A stretch of 64,000 bases of DNA, from positions 1,062,367-1,126,366 of the forward strand of contig NZ_CM001557.1 in the NCBI RefSeq assembly GCF_000273375.1. Direction: 5' to 3'. The notes beneath the pieces are model-generated. The model saw only the letters and a list, made by a program, of their open reading frames with translations. It made no database searches and had not been told where the DNA came from. The first letter of the stretch is position 1, and each line of letters starts with the position of its first letter. Source of the DNA: Bartonella birtlesii IBS 325. GTDB lineage: Bacteria; Pseudomonadota; Alphaproteobacteria; Rhizobiales; Rhizobiaceae. Positions 27,024 to 38,241 of the stretch are shown here, piece by piece. A program made the position numbers and the translations under genes.

Positions 27024-27788
27024 ATGTCTCCAAATGTTCGGCCTTTTATTGCTGGAAATTGGAAAATGAATGGTACTGGTGAATCGCTTAGAGAATTGCA
27101 TACCATTGCTGCCGGCATTAGTTCTGATTTAGGTCATTTATTAGAAGCACTTATTTGTGTTCCAGCAACACTTTTATCACGTGCCGCTGATATATTAGGT
27201 GGTGGAAGCCTTCTTTTAGGAGGACAAAATTGTCATTTTGATGTTTATGGTCCTTATACTGGAGATATTTCAGCTTTTATGCTGAAAGAAGCAGGAGCAA
27301 GCCATGTCATTATTGGGCATTCAGAACGTCGCACAGTTTACCAGGAAAGTAATGCAATTGTTTGTTCTAAAGTGCAAGCAGCATGGCGAGCAGGTCTTGT
27401 TGCGATTGTTTGTATTGGTGAAACATTGGCAGAACGCCAAAGTAATAAGATTCTGGATGTTCTCAAACGACAGCTTGAGGAGTCTTTACCAGATGGTGCA
27501 AAAGCAGAAAATGTTATTATCGCTTATGAGCCTGTATGGGCTATAGGCACAGGAAATACGGCTACTTCAGCAGATGTTGCAGAAGTGCATAATTTCATTC
27601 GTAATGAAATGCACTCTCGTTTTGGTAATGAAGGGGATAAGATGCGATTGCTTTATGGTGGATCAGTAAAACCATCCAATGCATTTGAGCTTTTGAGCAT
27701 TGATCACGTGAATGGTGCTTTGGTAGGTGGAGCAAGCTTAAAAGCGGTTGATTTTTTAACTATTTGTGATGTTTATCGTAAATTATAA
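27024..27788 (+). CDS. tpiA: Triosephosphate isomerase
   Basis: TpiA interconverts dihydroxyacetone phosphate and glyceraldehyde 3-phosphate. The 254-residue product has AGNWKMNG (catalytic Lys), IIGHSERR (catalytic His), AYEPVWAIGTG (catalytic Glu and loop 6) and the phosphate-binding LLYGGSVKPSNA and GALVGGASL. GAGGTG precedes the ATG. secG follows 80 bases later. Confidence 0.97.
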   Translation: MSPNVRPFIAGNWKMNGTGESLRELHTIAAGISSDLGHLLEALICVPATLLSRAADILGGGSLLLGGQNCHFDVYGPYTGDISAFMLKEAGASHVIIGHSERRTVYQESNAIVCSKVQAAWRAGLVAIVCIGETLAERQSNKILDVLKRQLEESLPDGAKAENVIIAYEPVWAIGTGNTATSADVAEVHNFIRNEMHSRFGNEGDKMRLLYGGSVKPSNAFELLSIDHVNGALVGGASLKAVDFLTICDVYRKL

Positions 27789-27870
27789 CAGAGGAATTTT
27801 TGTTCCCCCCTTGGATTATGTGCTATTTATGTGTAAATAGCCATGAAAAGTTATTTAAAGAGCAGGGTTT

Positions 27871-28326
27871 ATGCAAACAGTACTTATTGTTATTCATTTT
27901 TTGGTTGTTATTGCTTTGGTGGGTGTTATACTTATTCAGCCTTCGGAAGGTGGCGGGTTTGGTGCAAGTAGCGGCTCTGGGTTGATGAGAACGCGGGGGT
28001 CCAGAAATCCGTTAACACGTTTAACCGCTATTTTGGCATGTTGTTTTTTGGCAGTGTCTATTGGGCTTATTGTCGTGGGGAATATATCAAACTCCAGTTC
28101 TGATATTCTCAAACGTATTCCTGTTAATTCAAAACAAAATTCTAAAAATAAAGAAGTTCCAGAAGCGGCATCATCATCAAATGGTGAATCTCAGCCTTCT
28201 ATTCTTGAACAGCTAGGAGACACTTCTGTTCCACATCGAGAACAAAAACAACCTACAAATTCTGAAATTGAAAACCCCGTTCCGCCGGTTCTTGAAAATC
28301 CAGTTCCAAATGATGATAAAAAATAG
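27871..28326 (+). CDS. secG: Preprotein translocase subunit SecG
   Basis: SecG is a small SecYEG subunit with two membrane helices that assists translocation. The 151-residue product has helix 1 (VLIVIHFLVVIALVGVILIQ), the family loop QPSEGGGFGASSGSGLMRTRGSRNPLTR (residues about 27-54), and helix 2 (LTAILACCFLAVSIGLIVV). A Ser/Asn/Pro-rich tail of about 65 residues is longer than in enterobacteria, as is usual in rhizobia. A strong terminator follows. Confidence 0.94.
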   Translation: MQTVLIVIHFLVVIALVGVILIQPSEGGGFGASSGSGLMRTRGSRNPLTRLTAILACCFLAVSIGLIVVGNISNSSSDILKRIPVNSKQNSKNKEVPEAASSSNGESQPSILEQLGDTSVPHREQKQPTNSEIENPVPPVLENPVPNDDKK

Positions 28327-28351
28327 TTTACTCAAAAAAGTGTAAATTTTT

Positions 28352-28377
28352 AAAAAGGCGATACTTTCGCCTTTTTT
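28352..28377 (+). terminator. Rho-independent terminator after secG
   Basis: AAAAAGGCGA (28352-28361) pairs perfectly with TCGCCTTTTT (28367-28376) around a TACTT loop and ends in a T6 run. It separates the tpiA-secG unit from pyrG. Confidence 0.85.
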
Positions 28378-28454
28378 ATCTTATAGAAAAAAATAATTCC
28401 TTTTTGCATTTTTTGCTGGAAAAATCATCATAAACTGCTTATCACCATAAGCCT

Positions 28455-30083
28455 ATGGCACGTTATATTTTTATTACTGGTGGTGTGGTTTCTTCTCTTG
28501 GAAAGGGCATTACTGCAGCGGCATTAGCGGCATTATTACAGGCACGTGGGTACCATGTACGGCTTCGCAAACTTGATCCTTATTTGAATGTTGATCCAGG
28601 TACGATGTCACCTTACCAACATGGTGAGGTCTTTGTAACCGATGATGGTGCGGAAACGGATCTTGATCTTGGCCATTATGAGCGTTTTACGGGACGTTCT
28701 GCGAATAGCCAAGATAATATTACGACAGGGCGTATTTATCGCAATATCATTGAATGCGAAAGACGCGGTGGTTATTTGGGAGCTACAGTTCAAGTTATTC
28801 CTCATGTTACCGATGAAATTAAAAGATTTATTACTACCGGAAATGAAGAATTTGATTTTGTTTTGTGTGAAATAGGTGGAACAGTTGGCGACATTGAAGC
28901 AATGCCTTTTTTAGAAGCGATTCGTCAGCTTCACAATGAATTACCAAGGCACAATGTTGTTTATGTGCATCTTACATTAATGCCTTATATTCCCTCAGCG
29001 GGTGAATTAAAAACCAAACCAACACAACATTCCGTTAAAGAGTTACAATCGGTTGGTATTGCTCCTGATATTTTATTGGTGCGTGCAGATCGACCTATTC
29101 CAGAAACAGAGCGAAGCAAATTATCACTTTTTTGTAATGTTCGTCAGAGTGCCGTTATTCAAGCATTGGATGTGCCAACGATTTATGATGTTCCCATAGC
29201 ATATCATAAAGAGGGATTAGATTCAGAAGTTCTTTCTGCTTTTGGAATAGAATCGGCAGCTAAACCCAAAATGGAGCATTGGGAGGATATTACACATCGC
29301 ATTCACCATCCTGAAGGGGAAGTTACAATTGCTGTTGTTGGGAAATATACGGGGTTAAAAGATGCTTATAAATCTCTTACTGAAGCGATAATTCATGGTG
29401 GTTTAGCCAATAAAGTAAAGGTTAATATTGAATGGCTTAATGCAGAGCTTTTTGAAAAAGAAGATCCTACGCCTATTTTACGAAAAGTTCATGGAGTTTT
29501 GGTTCCTGGTGCTTTTGGAGCGCGTGGTGCAGAAGGTAAAATTCGAGCAATTCAATTTGCACGGGAGTATAAAATTCCATTTTTCGGTATTTGTTTTGGT
29601 ATGCAATTGGCCTGTATAGAAGCTGCACGTAATATTGCACAAATTAAGGATGCTTCATCAAGTGAATTTTGCGAGACCGAAAATCCGATTGTGGATTTAA
29701 TGAGAGAATGGCGCAAAGGAGAAAATCTTGAGAAACGTACACAATATAGTAATCTTGGTGGGTCAATGCGCCTTGGAACTTTTGCTGCTGAATTAAAAGA
29801 AAAGAGTCATATTGCAAAAATTTATGGAGTAACGCAGATTTTCGAACGACATCGTCATCGTTATGAAGTAAATATCGATTATAAAGATGCGCTAGAGCAG
29901 TGTGGTTTAGTTTTTTCTGGTATGTCTCCTGATGGTATTTTGCCAGAAGCAATAGAATATGCAGATCATCCGTGGTTCATTGGTGTTCAATATCATCCAG
30001 AACTGAAATCACGTCCATTTTGTCCACATCCACTTTTTGTTTCTTTTATTGAAGCCACTGTAGAACAAAGTCGATTGGTTTAG
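28455..30083 (+). CDS. pyrG: CTP synthase
   Basis: PyrG aminates UTP to CTP with ATP and glutamine. The 542-residue product has the synthetase domain (about 1-265: [42 protein letters not shown]) and the glutamine amidotransferase domain (about 290-535) with the nucleophile Cys in GICFGMQLA and the HPE of [10 protein letters not shown]. The length is standard. kdsA and eno follow on the same strand, the common alphaproteobacterial order. Confidence 0.97.
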   Translation: MARYIFITGGVVSSLGKGITAAALAALLQARGYHVRLRKLDPYLNVDPGTMSPYQHGEVFVTDDGAETDLDLGHYERFTGRSANSQDNITTGRIYRNIIECERRGGYLGATVQVIPHVTDEIKRFITTGNEEFDFVLCEIGGTVGDIEAMPFLEAIRQLHNELPRHNVVYVHLTLMPYIPSAGELKTKPTQHSVKELQSVGIAPDILLVRADRPIPETERSKLSLFCNVRQSAVIQALDVPTIYDVPIAYHKEGLDSEVLSAFGIESAAKPKMEHWEDITHRIHHPEGEVTIAVVGKYTGLKDAYKSLTEAIIHGGLANKVKVNIEWLNAELFEKEDPTPILRKVHGVLVPGAFGARGAEGKIRAIQFAREYKIPFFGICFGMQLACIEAARNIAQIKDASSSEFCETENPIVDLMREWRKGENLEKRTQYSNLGGSMRLGTFAAELKEKSHIAKIYGVTQIFERHRHRYEVNIDYKDALEQCGLVFSGMSPDGILPEAIEYADHPWFIGVQYHPELKSRPFCPHPLFVSFIEATVEQSRLV

Positions 30084-30119
30084 TTGATAAATTGCGTTAT
30101 TTGCTTTTTGAGGGATAAA

Positions 30120-30956
30120 ATGTCTGAACCAAATGCTATTGTAAAAGTTGGAAATGTTGTTTTTTCAAATGAAAAGTCTTTTTCATTAATTGCGGGGCCA
30201 TGTCAAATAGAAAGTAGAGATCATGCTTTTGAAATGGCTGGTCGGATTAAGACAATTACTGATCAAATTGGTATCGGGTTTGTCTATAAATCGAGTTATG
30301 ATAAAGCTAACAGAACCTCTTTGAATGCAGAACGTGGTGTTGGGCTTGAAAACGCAATGGCTATTTTTTCTGACCTGAAAAAGGAATTTGGTTGCCCAGT
30401 ATTGACAGATGTGCATACAGAAGAACAATGCGCGATTGTTGCCTCCACAGTAGATATTTTGCAAATACCTGCTTTTTTATGTCGTCAAACAGATCTTTTG
30501 ATAGCAGCAGCCAAAACAGGACGCATTATTAATATAAAAAAAGGTCAGTTTTTAGCTCCGTGGGATATGAAAAATGTTTTAAGAAAAGTCACACAAAGCG
30601 GTAATCCGAATGTTATGCTTTGTGAGCGAGGGACTTCATTTGGTTATAATCGCCTTATTTCTGATATGCGTTCATTGCCTATTTTACGTTCATTTGGTGC
30701 TCCTGTTATTTTTGATGCAACACATTCTGTTCAAGAGCCAGGAGGGCAGGGAAATTCATCTGGTGGACAGCGTCAATTTGTTGAGGTTTTAGCACGTGCA
30801 GCTGTTTCTGTTGGAGTGGCGGGGGTATTCTTAGAAACACATCAAGATCCCGATAATGCACCTTCTGATGGACCTAATATGGTTAAAATCGATCACTTAC
30901 AGAGATTGCTTGAGACTTTAATGGATTTTGATTATTTATCCAAAAAGATTAATTGA
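30120..30956 (+). CDS. kdsA: 2-dehydro-3-deoxyphosphooctonate aldolase (KDO-8-P synthase)
   Basis: KdsA condenses phosphoenolpyruvate and arabinose 5-phosphate to KDO 8-phosphate for the LPS inner core. The 278-residue product has FSLIAGPCQIES, KSSYDKANRTS, PVLTDVHTEEQC and the FDATHSVQEPGG loop. The metal-site Cys is absent from AGPCQIES's usual metal partner position by eye only; the class was not settled. I use the ATG at 30120 (MSEPNAIVKVGN), with GAGGGA 5 bases upstream, not the in-frame codon joined to the pyrG stop. Confidence 0.95.
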   Translation: MSEPNAIVKVGNVVFSNEKSFSLIAGPCQIESRDHAFEMAGRIKTITDQIGIGFVYKSSYDKANRTSLNAERGVGLENAMAIFSDLKKEFGCPVLTDVHTEEQCAIVASTVDILQIPAFLCRQTDLLIAAAKTGRIINIKKGQFLAPWDMKNVLRKVTQSGNPNVMLCERGTSFGYNRLISDMRSLPILRSFGAPVIFDATHSVQEPGGQGNSSGGQRQFVEVLARAAVSVGVAGVFLETHQDPDNAPSDGPNMVKIDHLQRLLETLMDFDYLSKKIN

Positions 30957-31002
30957 ATATAAAGTTATAAAGGATATTGTATCATTATGGCATTAAAAAT
31001 AG

Positions 31003-32301
<1,299 letters not shown>

Positions 32302-32395
32302 GAGTGGTAAGTATAAAGTTTTAGACTGTGATGTCATTGGGATTATCATTTTAACTGTAAGAGATAGGGGGCAACAATTTTATAGGTGTGCAAAT

Positions 32396-32803
32396 ATGAG
32401 AGGTATAATTATTAGTCAGGATCAGGGGGCTTATCTTATCTCCGGTGATGATGGTAGGCGTTATCAATTTGCGACTTGGGATTGGTTAGGAAAAAATCCA
32501 CCAAGAATAAGTGATTCCGTTGATTTTGTCTGTGAAGGAGATAGTGTTCATTCTGTTTACCCATTGTTGTCACAGGATTCAGAACCTTCAAAACCAATGT
32601 TAGCAATGATTTGTTGGGTTACTGGTATATTTGGTGTGCACCGTTTTATGGTTGGAAAGGTGAGAACCGGTGCTTTAATGCTTGCTCTCTCTTTATCGGT
32701 TGTTGGATTGATGATTACAGGGATTTGGGCAATTGTCGACTTTATCGTCATTACTGCGGGAAAGTTTACTGATAAAGATGGAAAGCAAATTATACGTTGG
32801 TAA
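32396..32803 (+). CDS. TM2-domain membrane protein
   Basis: The 135-residue product has an N-terminal beta-rich, OB/cold-shock-like module (about 1-58: RGIIISQDQGAYLISGDDGRRYQF; VDFVCEGD). After it comes a TM2 domain (about 70-135): two membrane helices around the signature GIFGVHRFMVGKVRTGALML and IWAIVDF, ending FTDKDGKQI. TM2 proteins are of unknown function in bacteria. The ATG at 32396 is the start that matches the paralogue downstream; an upstream in-frame start would reach back into eno. A frameshifted paralogue lies about 400 bases downstream. Confidence 0.8.
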   Translation: MRGIIISQDQGAYLISGDDGRRYQFATWDWLGKNPPRISDSVDFVCEGDSVHSVYPLLSQDSEPSKPMLAMICWVTGIFGVHRFMVGKVRTGALMLALSLSVVGLMITGIWAIVDFIVITAGKFTDKDGKQIIRW

Positions 32804-33196
32804 GGGTTTCATATAAAATAAAACATAAAGAGTAGATAACATAATTATTATTTACTTTTTATGCAGAAAATGTATCAGGTATGTAATGAGAAGCGACTGT
32901 ATTATATACATTTACTAAGTATTGAAAAACTCATACATAGTTTTCTTAAGAATAAAAAAAGACTGTGCATGTTTTATTGAATAATAAAACAGCTGTACAA
33001 GTGTGCTTGTCTGTTTTGTATTAGCTAGTTATAGCAATGGAGGGATTTTAAATTATTGGGGAATTGCAAGTTATTTCAGTTATCAAATTTATTATGGTGA
33101 GTGCAGCTTGTGTTCATGTTAGGCAACATTGTTGTCTTATAATAGAGAGCAAAAATTTATTTTATAAATAACAATTTTAGAGGTGGGAAAGTAAAA
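32804..33196. other. Spacer between TM2 copies, holding a divIC remnant
   Basis: This is mostly non-coding AT-rich DNA. The part at about 33051-33120 matches the N-terminal coding part of the downstream divIC gene (listed separately). An AGGTGGGAAAG ribosome site (33181-33191) serves the second TM2 copy. Confidence 0.6.
33051..33120 (+). pseudogene. divIC (ftsB-like) remnant
   Basis: Read from 33054 this stretch gives YWGIASYFSYQIYYGECSL, which lines up with VGVLSYFSYHIYHGEYGLYS of the intact divIC gene (residues about 22-42). At the DNA level the run AGTTATTTCAGTTATCA is shared exactly. No ATG or coiled coil follows. The fragment sits downstream of the first TM2 gene as divIC sits downstream of the second, so it is what is left of a duplicated TM2-divIC unit. 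Confidence 0.7.
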
Positions 33197-33605
33197 ATGA
33201 GAGGTAGAATTATTGGTCAAGATCAAAGTGTTTATTTCGTATCGGGTGATGATAGTAAACGCTATCAATTCTCGAGTTGGGAGTGGTTAGGAAAAAGTCC
33301 ACCAAAGATTGGTGATGCCATTGACTTTGTGTGTGAAGGGGATACTATAAAATCTGTCGTCCCTCTTTTGGGGCAACAACTATCAGAACACTCACAAGTG
33401 TTCGTTGCGATTTTTTGTCGGTTTTTGGGTTTTTTGGGAATTCACCGTTTTATAGTTGGTAAAGTTGGAAACGGGTATTTTAATGCTTCTTCTTTCTTTA
33501 TCAGTTATTGGGCTTGTAGCGAGTGCGATTTGGAGCAGTATTGATTTGATATTTATTTTAACAGGAAAATTTACTGATAAAAACGGAAATAGAGTTATGA
33601 ATTAG
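33197..33605 (+). pseudogene. TM2-domain gene, second copy, frameshifted
   Basis: The N-terminus (RGRIIGQDQSVYFVSGDDSKRYQF) and the first TM2 helix with GFLGIHRFIVGKV match the upstream paralogue. After this the frame leaves the TM2 sequence and stops at 33542-33544. One base out, the expected end is fully present: TGILMLLLSLSVIGLV, IWSSIDLIF and GKFTDKNGNRVMN, stopping at 33603-33605. One base too many lies between 33469 and 33482 (AAA or TTTT run). The intact first copy may make it redundant. Confidence 0.8.
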
Positions 33606-33793
33606 TAATTGCCAAATATTATAATATACAAGTAGGCAATATAGCATAGCTTTGTTATAATATAGCTGTTCAGCGTATAGTGGCAAATCGTCTATATGTA
33701 TAAATTTGGTAATGAGGTATTAATCAAAATTATGCAAATTATACATAGTTAGCGAAATTTAAAATTATTACGCTGTAAAGATTGTGCTATTTT

Positions 33794-34117
33794 ATGTGGA
33801 CAAAGCAGAAACGCAGATCAATAAAAATACGCTTTGTGCTCCCACTTATGACGGTGGGAGTTTTGAGTTATTTCAGTTATCATATTTATCATGGTGAGTA
33901 TGGATTATATTCACGCAGTGAAGTTAACCAATATATTATTGAATTAGAAGCGGAACTCCATCAATTAGAATCTGAGCGAGTGTCCATTGAAAAGCGTATT
34001 TCTCTTTTACGCAGTGGGCATATTGAAAAAGATATGTTGGATGAATACGTTCGAAGAAATTTGAATTTTTCCAAGCCAAATGAACTAACGATTCTAATAC
34101 CTTGTAAAGAAAAGTAA
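33794..34117 (+). CDS. Septum formation initiator, DivIC/FtsB family
   Basis: FtsB/DivIC proteins are small bitopic division proteins that join FtsL and FtsQ at the septum. The 107-residue product has one N-terminal membrane segment (about 15-33), a coiled coil (about 40-80: YIIELEAELHQLESERVSIEKRISLL), and the conserved tail EKDMLDEYVRRNLNFSKPNELTI. The position between eno and pdhA is the usual one in rhizobia. I use the ATG at 33794. Confidence 0.88.
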   Translation: MWTKQKRRSIKIRFVLPLMTVGVLSYFSYHIYHGEYGLYSRSEVNQYIIELEAELHQLESERVSIEKRISLLRSGHIEKDMLDEYVRRNLNFSKPNELTILIPCKEK

Positions 34118-34246
34118 ATAAGAGGCCGTTTCATTTCAAACAATATTTTGAAACAACTGCTTGTTATAACGATTGAGCTGATTGATAATACTTGTAACTT
34201 TTGTGCGTAAAGGTTATTCCTAGACAATCATAAAAGGGAGTTTAGT

Positions 34247-35287
34247 ATGGCAGAAAGATCTAAAAAAGGTTCTGCATCGGTGGTGCACACGACATTATCG
34301 AATACCACAAAGAGAGCACCAGTAGCTGATTTTACAAAACAAGAAGAAATGGATTCTTATCGTGAAATGCTTTTAATACGCCGTTTTGAAGAAAAGGCGG
34401 GGCAGCTTTATGGTATGGGGCTGATAGGTGGATTTTGTCATCTTTATATTGGACAGGAAGCTGTTGTTATTGGAACATTGCTGGCAGCAAAAGAAGGTGA
34501 TCAAGTTATCACATCTTATCGTGATCATGGGCATATGTTAGCGGTTGGTATGAGTCCGCGTGGTGTTATGGCAGAACTCACGGGACGCCGAGGGGGCTTC
34601 TCCAAGGGAAAAGGGGGATCTATGCATATGTTTTCTAAAGAGAAGAATTTTTATGGTGGGCATGGCATTGTTGGAGCACAGGTTCCGATAGGTTCTGGTT
34701 TGGCATTTTCGAATCAGTATCTTGGTAAAGACAATGTGACATTGGTATATTTTGGTGATGGTGCTGCCAATCAGGGACAAGTTTACGAAAGCTTTAATAT
34801 GGCTTCGCTTTGGAAACTTCCTGTTATTTATATTATTGAAAATAATCAGTACGCTATGGGAACGTCCGTCGCACGTGCATCGGCAGAAACTGATTTTTCT
34901 CGCCGTGGTCTTTCTTTTGAAATTCCGGGCATTGTTGTTGATGGTATGGATGTTCGAGCAGTAAAAGGGGCTGCTGATGAAGCAATATCTTGGGCACGTT
35001 CGGGTAAAGGACCGATCATTCTCGATATGCAGACTTATCGTTATCGTGGTCACTCAATGTCTGATCCAGCAAAATATCGCTCAAAAGAAGAGGTTCAAAA
35101 AATAAAAGAGGAACATGATCCAATTGATCAAGTAAAGAATCGAATTCTTCAACGAGGCTTTGCCAATGAAGATGATTTAAAATCTATTGATAAAGAAGTG
35201 CGTGCGATTGTTGCAGATGCGGCGGATTTTGCGCAAAGTAATCAAGAGCCGGATGCTTCTGAGCTCTATACGGATGTTTTAGTTTGA
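34247..35287 (+). CDS. pdhA: Pyruvate dehydrogenase E1 component, alpha subunit
   Basis: PdhA and PdhB form the thiamine-diphosphate E1 heterotetramer that decarboxylates pyruvate. The 346-residue product has [28 protein letters not shown], the GKGGSMHMF stretch and the ThDP/Mg motif [17 protein letters not shown] followed by [10 protein letters not shown]. The phosphorylation-loop-like [11 protein letters not shown] is near the end. AAGGGAG precedes the ATG. pdhB follows after 16 bases. Confidence 0.96.
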   Translation: MAERSKKGSASVVHTTLSNTTKRAPVADFTKQEEMDSYREMLLIRRFEEKAGQLYGMGLIGGFCHLYIGQEAVVIGTLLAAKEGDQVITSYRDHGHMLAVGMSPRGVMAELTGRRGGFSKGKGGSMHMFSKEKNFYGGHGIVGAQVPIGSGLAFSNQYLGKDNVTLVYFGDGAANQGQVYESFNMASLWKLPVIYIIENNQYAMGTSVARASAETDFSRRGLSFEIPGIVVDGMDVRAVKGAADEAISWARSGKGPIILDMQTYRYRGHSMSDPAKYRSKEEVQKIKEEHDPIDQVKNRILQRGFANEDDLKSIDKEVRAIVADAADFAQSNQEPDASELYTDVLV

Positions 35288-35303
35288 TGCGAGGGAAGCA
35301 AGT

Positions 35304-36674
35304 ATGTCTATTGATATTTTGATGCCGGCGCTTTCACCAACGATGGAAGAAGGTAAATTATCTAAATGGCTAAAGAAAGAAGGCGATAAGGTGAGTTCCG
35401 GTGATATCATTGCTGAAATTGAGACAGATAAAGCAATGATGGAAGTAGAGGCTGTTGATGAAGGTATTCTTGGTAAAATTTGTGTGCTTGAAGGTTCTGA
35501 AGGGGTAAAGGTTAATACTGTTATTGCGGTATTGTTAGAGGAAGGTGAAACTGTTAAAGATCTTTCACAAACGACCGATTCTTCAAATGTACATCAAAAG
35601 ACTGGGAATATATCTTCTTTTTCTTCACCGCTGCCACAGTTTCCTATTTTGAATACTCTTCCTGATTTTGCTGTTCCAGCAGGGACAAAAATGGTTACGA
35701 TGACGGTGCGTGAAGCGCTTAATCAGGCGATGGCTGAAGAAATGCGACGTGATGAAATGGTTTTTCTCATGGGGGAAGAAGTCGCACAATATCAAGGCGC
35801 TTATAAAGTGAGTCAGGGTTTATTGGAAGAATTTGGAGCACGGCGGGTTATTGATACACCAATCACAGAGCACGGTTTTGCGGGATTGGCTGTTGGTGCT
35901 GCTTTTGGAGGATTGCGTCCCATTGTTGAGTTTATGACATTTAATTTTGCTATGCAGGCAGTTGATCAAATTATCAATTCTGCAGCAAAAACGCGTTATA
36001 TGTCTGGTGGACAAATGACCGCTCCTATGGTTTTTCGTGGTCCCAATGGTGCGGCTGCGCGTGTTGGGGCGCAGCATTCTCAGTGTTATGCTGCTTGGTA
36101 TGGTCATATTCCAGGTCTTAAAGTTGTGATGCCTTATAGTGCTGCAGATGCAAAAGGTTTGCTTAAAGCTGCTATTCGTGATGATAATCCTGTTATTTTC
36201 CTTGAAAATGAGATTTTATATGGTCATCAATTTGAGGTTCCTCAAATTGATGATTTTGTTTTACCTATTGGTCGAGCACGTATTCATAAGTTTGGACAAG
36301 ATGTTACGATTGTTGCGTGTGGGATTGGCATGCACTATGCGGTTCAAGCATTACCAGAAATTGAAAAACTTAGTATTGATGTTGAATTGATTGATTTACG
36401 GACTATTCGTCCGATGGATCTTCCAACGATTGTTTCTTCAGTGAAAAAAACGGGGCGTTTGGTAACAATTGAAGAGGGATATCCTCAGTCATCTGTTGGG
36501 ACGGAAATAGCAACGCGTGTTATGCAACAGGCTTTTGATTATCTTGATGCTCCAGTTGCTACAATTTCTGGCAAGGATGTTCCCATGCCTTATGCTGCTA
36601 ATCTTGAAAAGTTGGCTTTGCCAAGCATTGCTGAAATTGTTAAAGCCGTTAAGGCTGTGACTTATAGAGCATAA
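35304..36674 (+). CDS. pdhB: Pyruvate dehydrogenase E1 component, beta subunit, with N-terminal lipoyl domain
   Basis: The 456-residue product starts with a lipoyl domain (about 1-80) carrying the lipoylated Lys in [11 protein letters not shown], then a linker (about 85-125), then the E1 beta domain (about 130-456: [62 protein letters not shown]). The fused lipoyl domain is typical of alphaproteobacterial E1 beta and gives the complex extra swinging arms. Its lipoyl domain is closely similar to that of aceF, 14 bases downstream. Confidence 0.96.
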   Translation: MSIDILMPALSPTMEEGKLSKWLKKEGDKVSSGDIIAEIETDKAMMEVEAVDEGILGKICVLEGSEGVKVNTVIAVLLEEGETVKDLSQTTDSSNVHQKTGNISSFSSPLPQFPILNTLPDFAVPAGTKMVTMTVREALNQAMAEEMRRDEMVFLMGEEVAQYQGAYKVSQGLLEEFGARRVIDTPITEHGFAGLAVGAAFGGLRPIVEFMTFNFAMQAVDQIINSAAKTRYMSGGQMTAPMVFRGPNGAAARVGAQHSQCYAAWYGHIPGLKVVMPYSAADAKGLLKAAIRDDNPVIFLENEILYGHQFEVPQIDDFVLPIGRARIHKFGQDVTIVACGIGMHYAVQALPEIEKLSIDVELIDLRTIRPMDLPTIVSSVKKTGRLVTIEEGYPQSSVGTEIATRVMQQAFDYLDAPVATISGKDVPMPYAANLEKLALPSIAEIVKAVKAVTYRA

Positions 36675-36688
36675 CGGAGGAGAGCACT

Positions 36689-38017
36689 ATGCCCATTAAA
36701 ATTACAATGCCAGCGCTTTCTCCAACGATGGAAGAAGGAAATTTATCAAAATGGAATGTTAAGGTAGGCGATAAAGTTTCTTCTGGTGATGTTCTTGCTG
36801 AGATTGAGACAGATAAGGCAACGATGGAAGTTGAGGCTATTGATGAGGGAACAGTTGCTAAGATCGTTGTTCCTGCTGGAACACAAGGCGTTAAAGTAAA
36901 TAGTTTAATTGTCATTTTAGCAAAAGAGGGCGAGGATTTGGCTGAGGCTGTAAAGATTGCAGAAGAAACTTCTTCTTCTTTTGCAATCAAAGAATCAAAA
37001 GATGCAAAACAGGAAGATTTAAAGACAGCACAGGTGTCTCCTGTATCGCTGAATCAGCAGTTAGTAGAAAAAGATAAAAAAGACATACGCCTTTTTGCTT
37101 CTCCCTTAGCGCGGCGATTAGCGGCTCATGCGGATCTTGATTTATCACTTGTTACTGGGAGTGGTCCCCATGGGCGTATTATCAAGCGTGATGTAGAAAA
37201 AGCCGTGAGTAGTGGTATTTTGAAGACTTCTGGCTCATCACAAATTGAACAGCCGATAGTGGCAGCTGCTTCTGATAAACAGATATTGCAACTCTTCAAA
37301 GAGGATGAATATACATTCACACCTCATAATAATATGCGTAAAACAATCGCTAAACGTTTGGTGGAATCAAAGCAAAAAATACCACATTTCTACGTGACTC
37401 TAGATTGTGAACTCGATGCGTTATTGGAGTTGCGTACGCAATTGAATGCTGCAGCATCAATGGTTAAGATGCAAGAAGGGGCTACGCCTGTTTACAAACT
37501 TTCCGTTAACGATATGATTATTAAAGCAGTAGCACTTTCTTTGAAGGCAGTTCCTGATGCCAATGTATCTTGGCTTGAGGATGGAATACTTCATCACAAA
37601 CATTGTGATGTTGGGGTAGCTGTATCTGTTGCAAATGGATTAATTACACCAATTGTTCGCCATGCAGAAGAAAAATCTTTATCGATTATTTCTCATGAGA
37701 TGAAGGACTTTGCAAAGCGTGCGCGTGAGCGCAAATTAAAAATGGAAGAATATCAGGGGGGAACAACAGCTGTATCAAATATGGGGATGTATGGTGTGAA
37801 AAGTTTTTCTGCTATTCTTAATCCGCCGCATGCGACGATTTTTGCGATTGGAGCAGGTGAGCAACGGGCTGTTGTTAAAAATGGTGCATTGGTGGTTGCG
37901 ACGGTTATGTCAGTTACAATTTCTGCTGATCATCGTGTGGTTGATGGTGCGTTGGCAGCAGAGCTTGCGCGGACTTTTAAGAAGATAATTGAGAATCCAT
38001 TAGCAATGCTTATTTGA
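36689..38017 (+). CDS. aceF: Pyruvate dehydrogenase E2, dihydrolipoamide acetyltransferase
   Basis: E2 is the core of the complex and transfers the acetyl group to CoA. The 442-residue product has one lipoyl domain (about 1-80, ETDKATMEVEA), a peripheral-subunit-binding domain (about 134-170: ASPLARRLAAHADLDLSLV, GPHGRIIKRDVEKA), and the catalytic domain (about 215-442) with the active-site ISADHRVVDGA. GGAGGAGAG precedes the ATG. It forms a tight unit with pdhA and pdhB. Confidence 0.96.
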   Translation: MPIKITMPALSPTMEEGNLSKWNVKVGDKVSSGDVLAEIETDKATMEVEAIDEGTVAKIVVPAGTQGVKVNSLIVILAKEGEDLAEAVKIAEETSSSFAIKESKDAKQEDLKTAQVSPVSLNQQLVEKDKKDIRLFASPLARRLAAHADLDLSLVTGSGPHGRIIKRDVEKAVSSGILKTSGSSQIEQPIVAAASDKQILQLFKEDEYTFTPHNNMRKTIAKRLVESKQKIPHFYVTLDCELDALLELRTQLNAAASMVKMQEGATPVYKLSVNDMIIKAVALSLKAVPDANVSWLEDGILHHKHCDVGVAVSVANGLITPIVRHAEEKSLSIISHEMKDFAKRARERKLKMEEYQGGTTAVSNMGMYGVKSFSAILNPPHATIFAIGAGEQRAVVKNGALVVATVMSVTISADHRVVDGALAAELARTFKKIIENPLAMLI

Positions 38018-38241
38018 GCTGTTTAAAAGTACTTTACGTAAATTATTTATAGGTATGGTATGTTAATATGAGAAAAACAAATTTAAAGGGTTTGAATGGT
38101 AAAATTTTTTCTATGTCTTATTTTGTTAAAATTATTTATATGAAAATTAGTATGAAAGATACAAAGAATTCTACTCTATTTTTTCTGTCTTAAATTCAAA
38201 GAATACATATCTATTTTTTGTATATCCGTGGAGGGATTACT

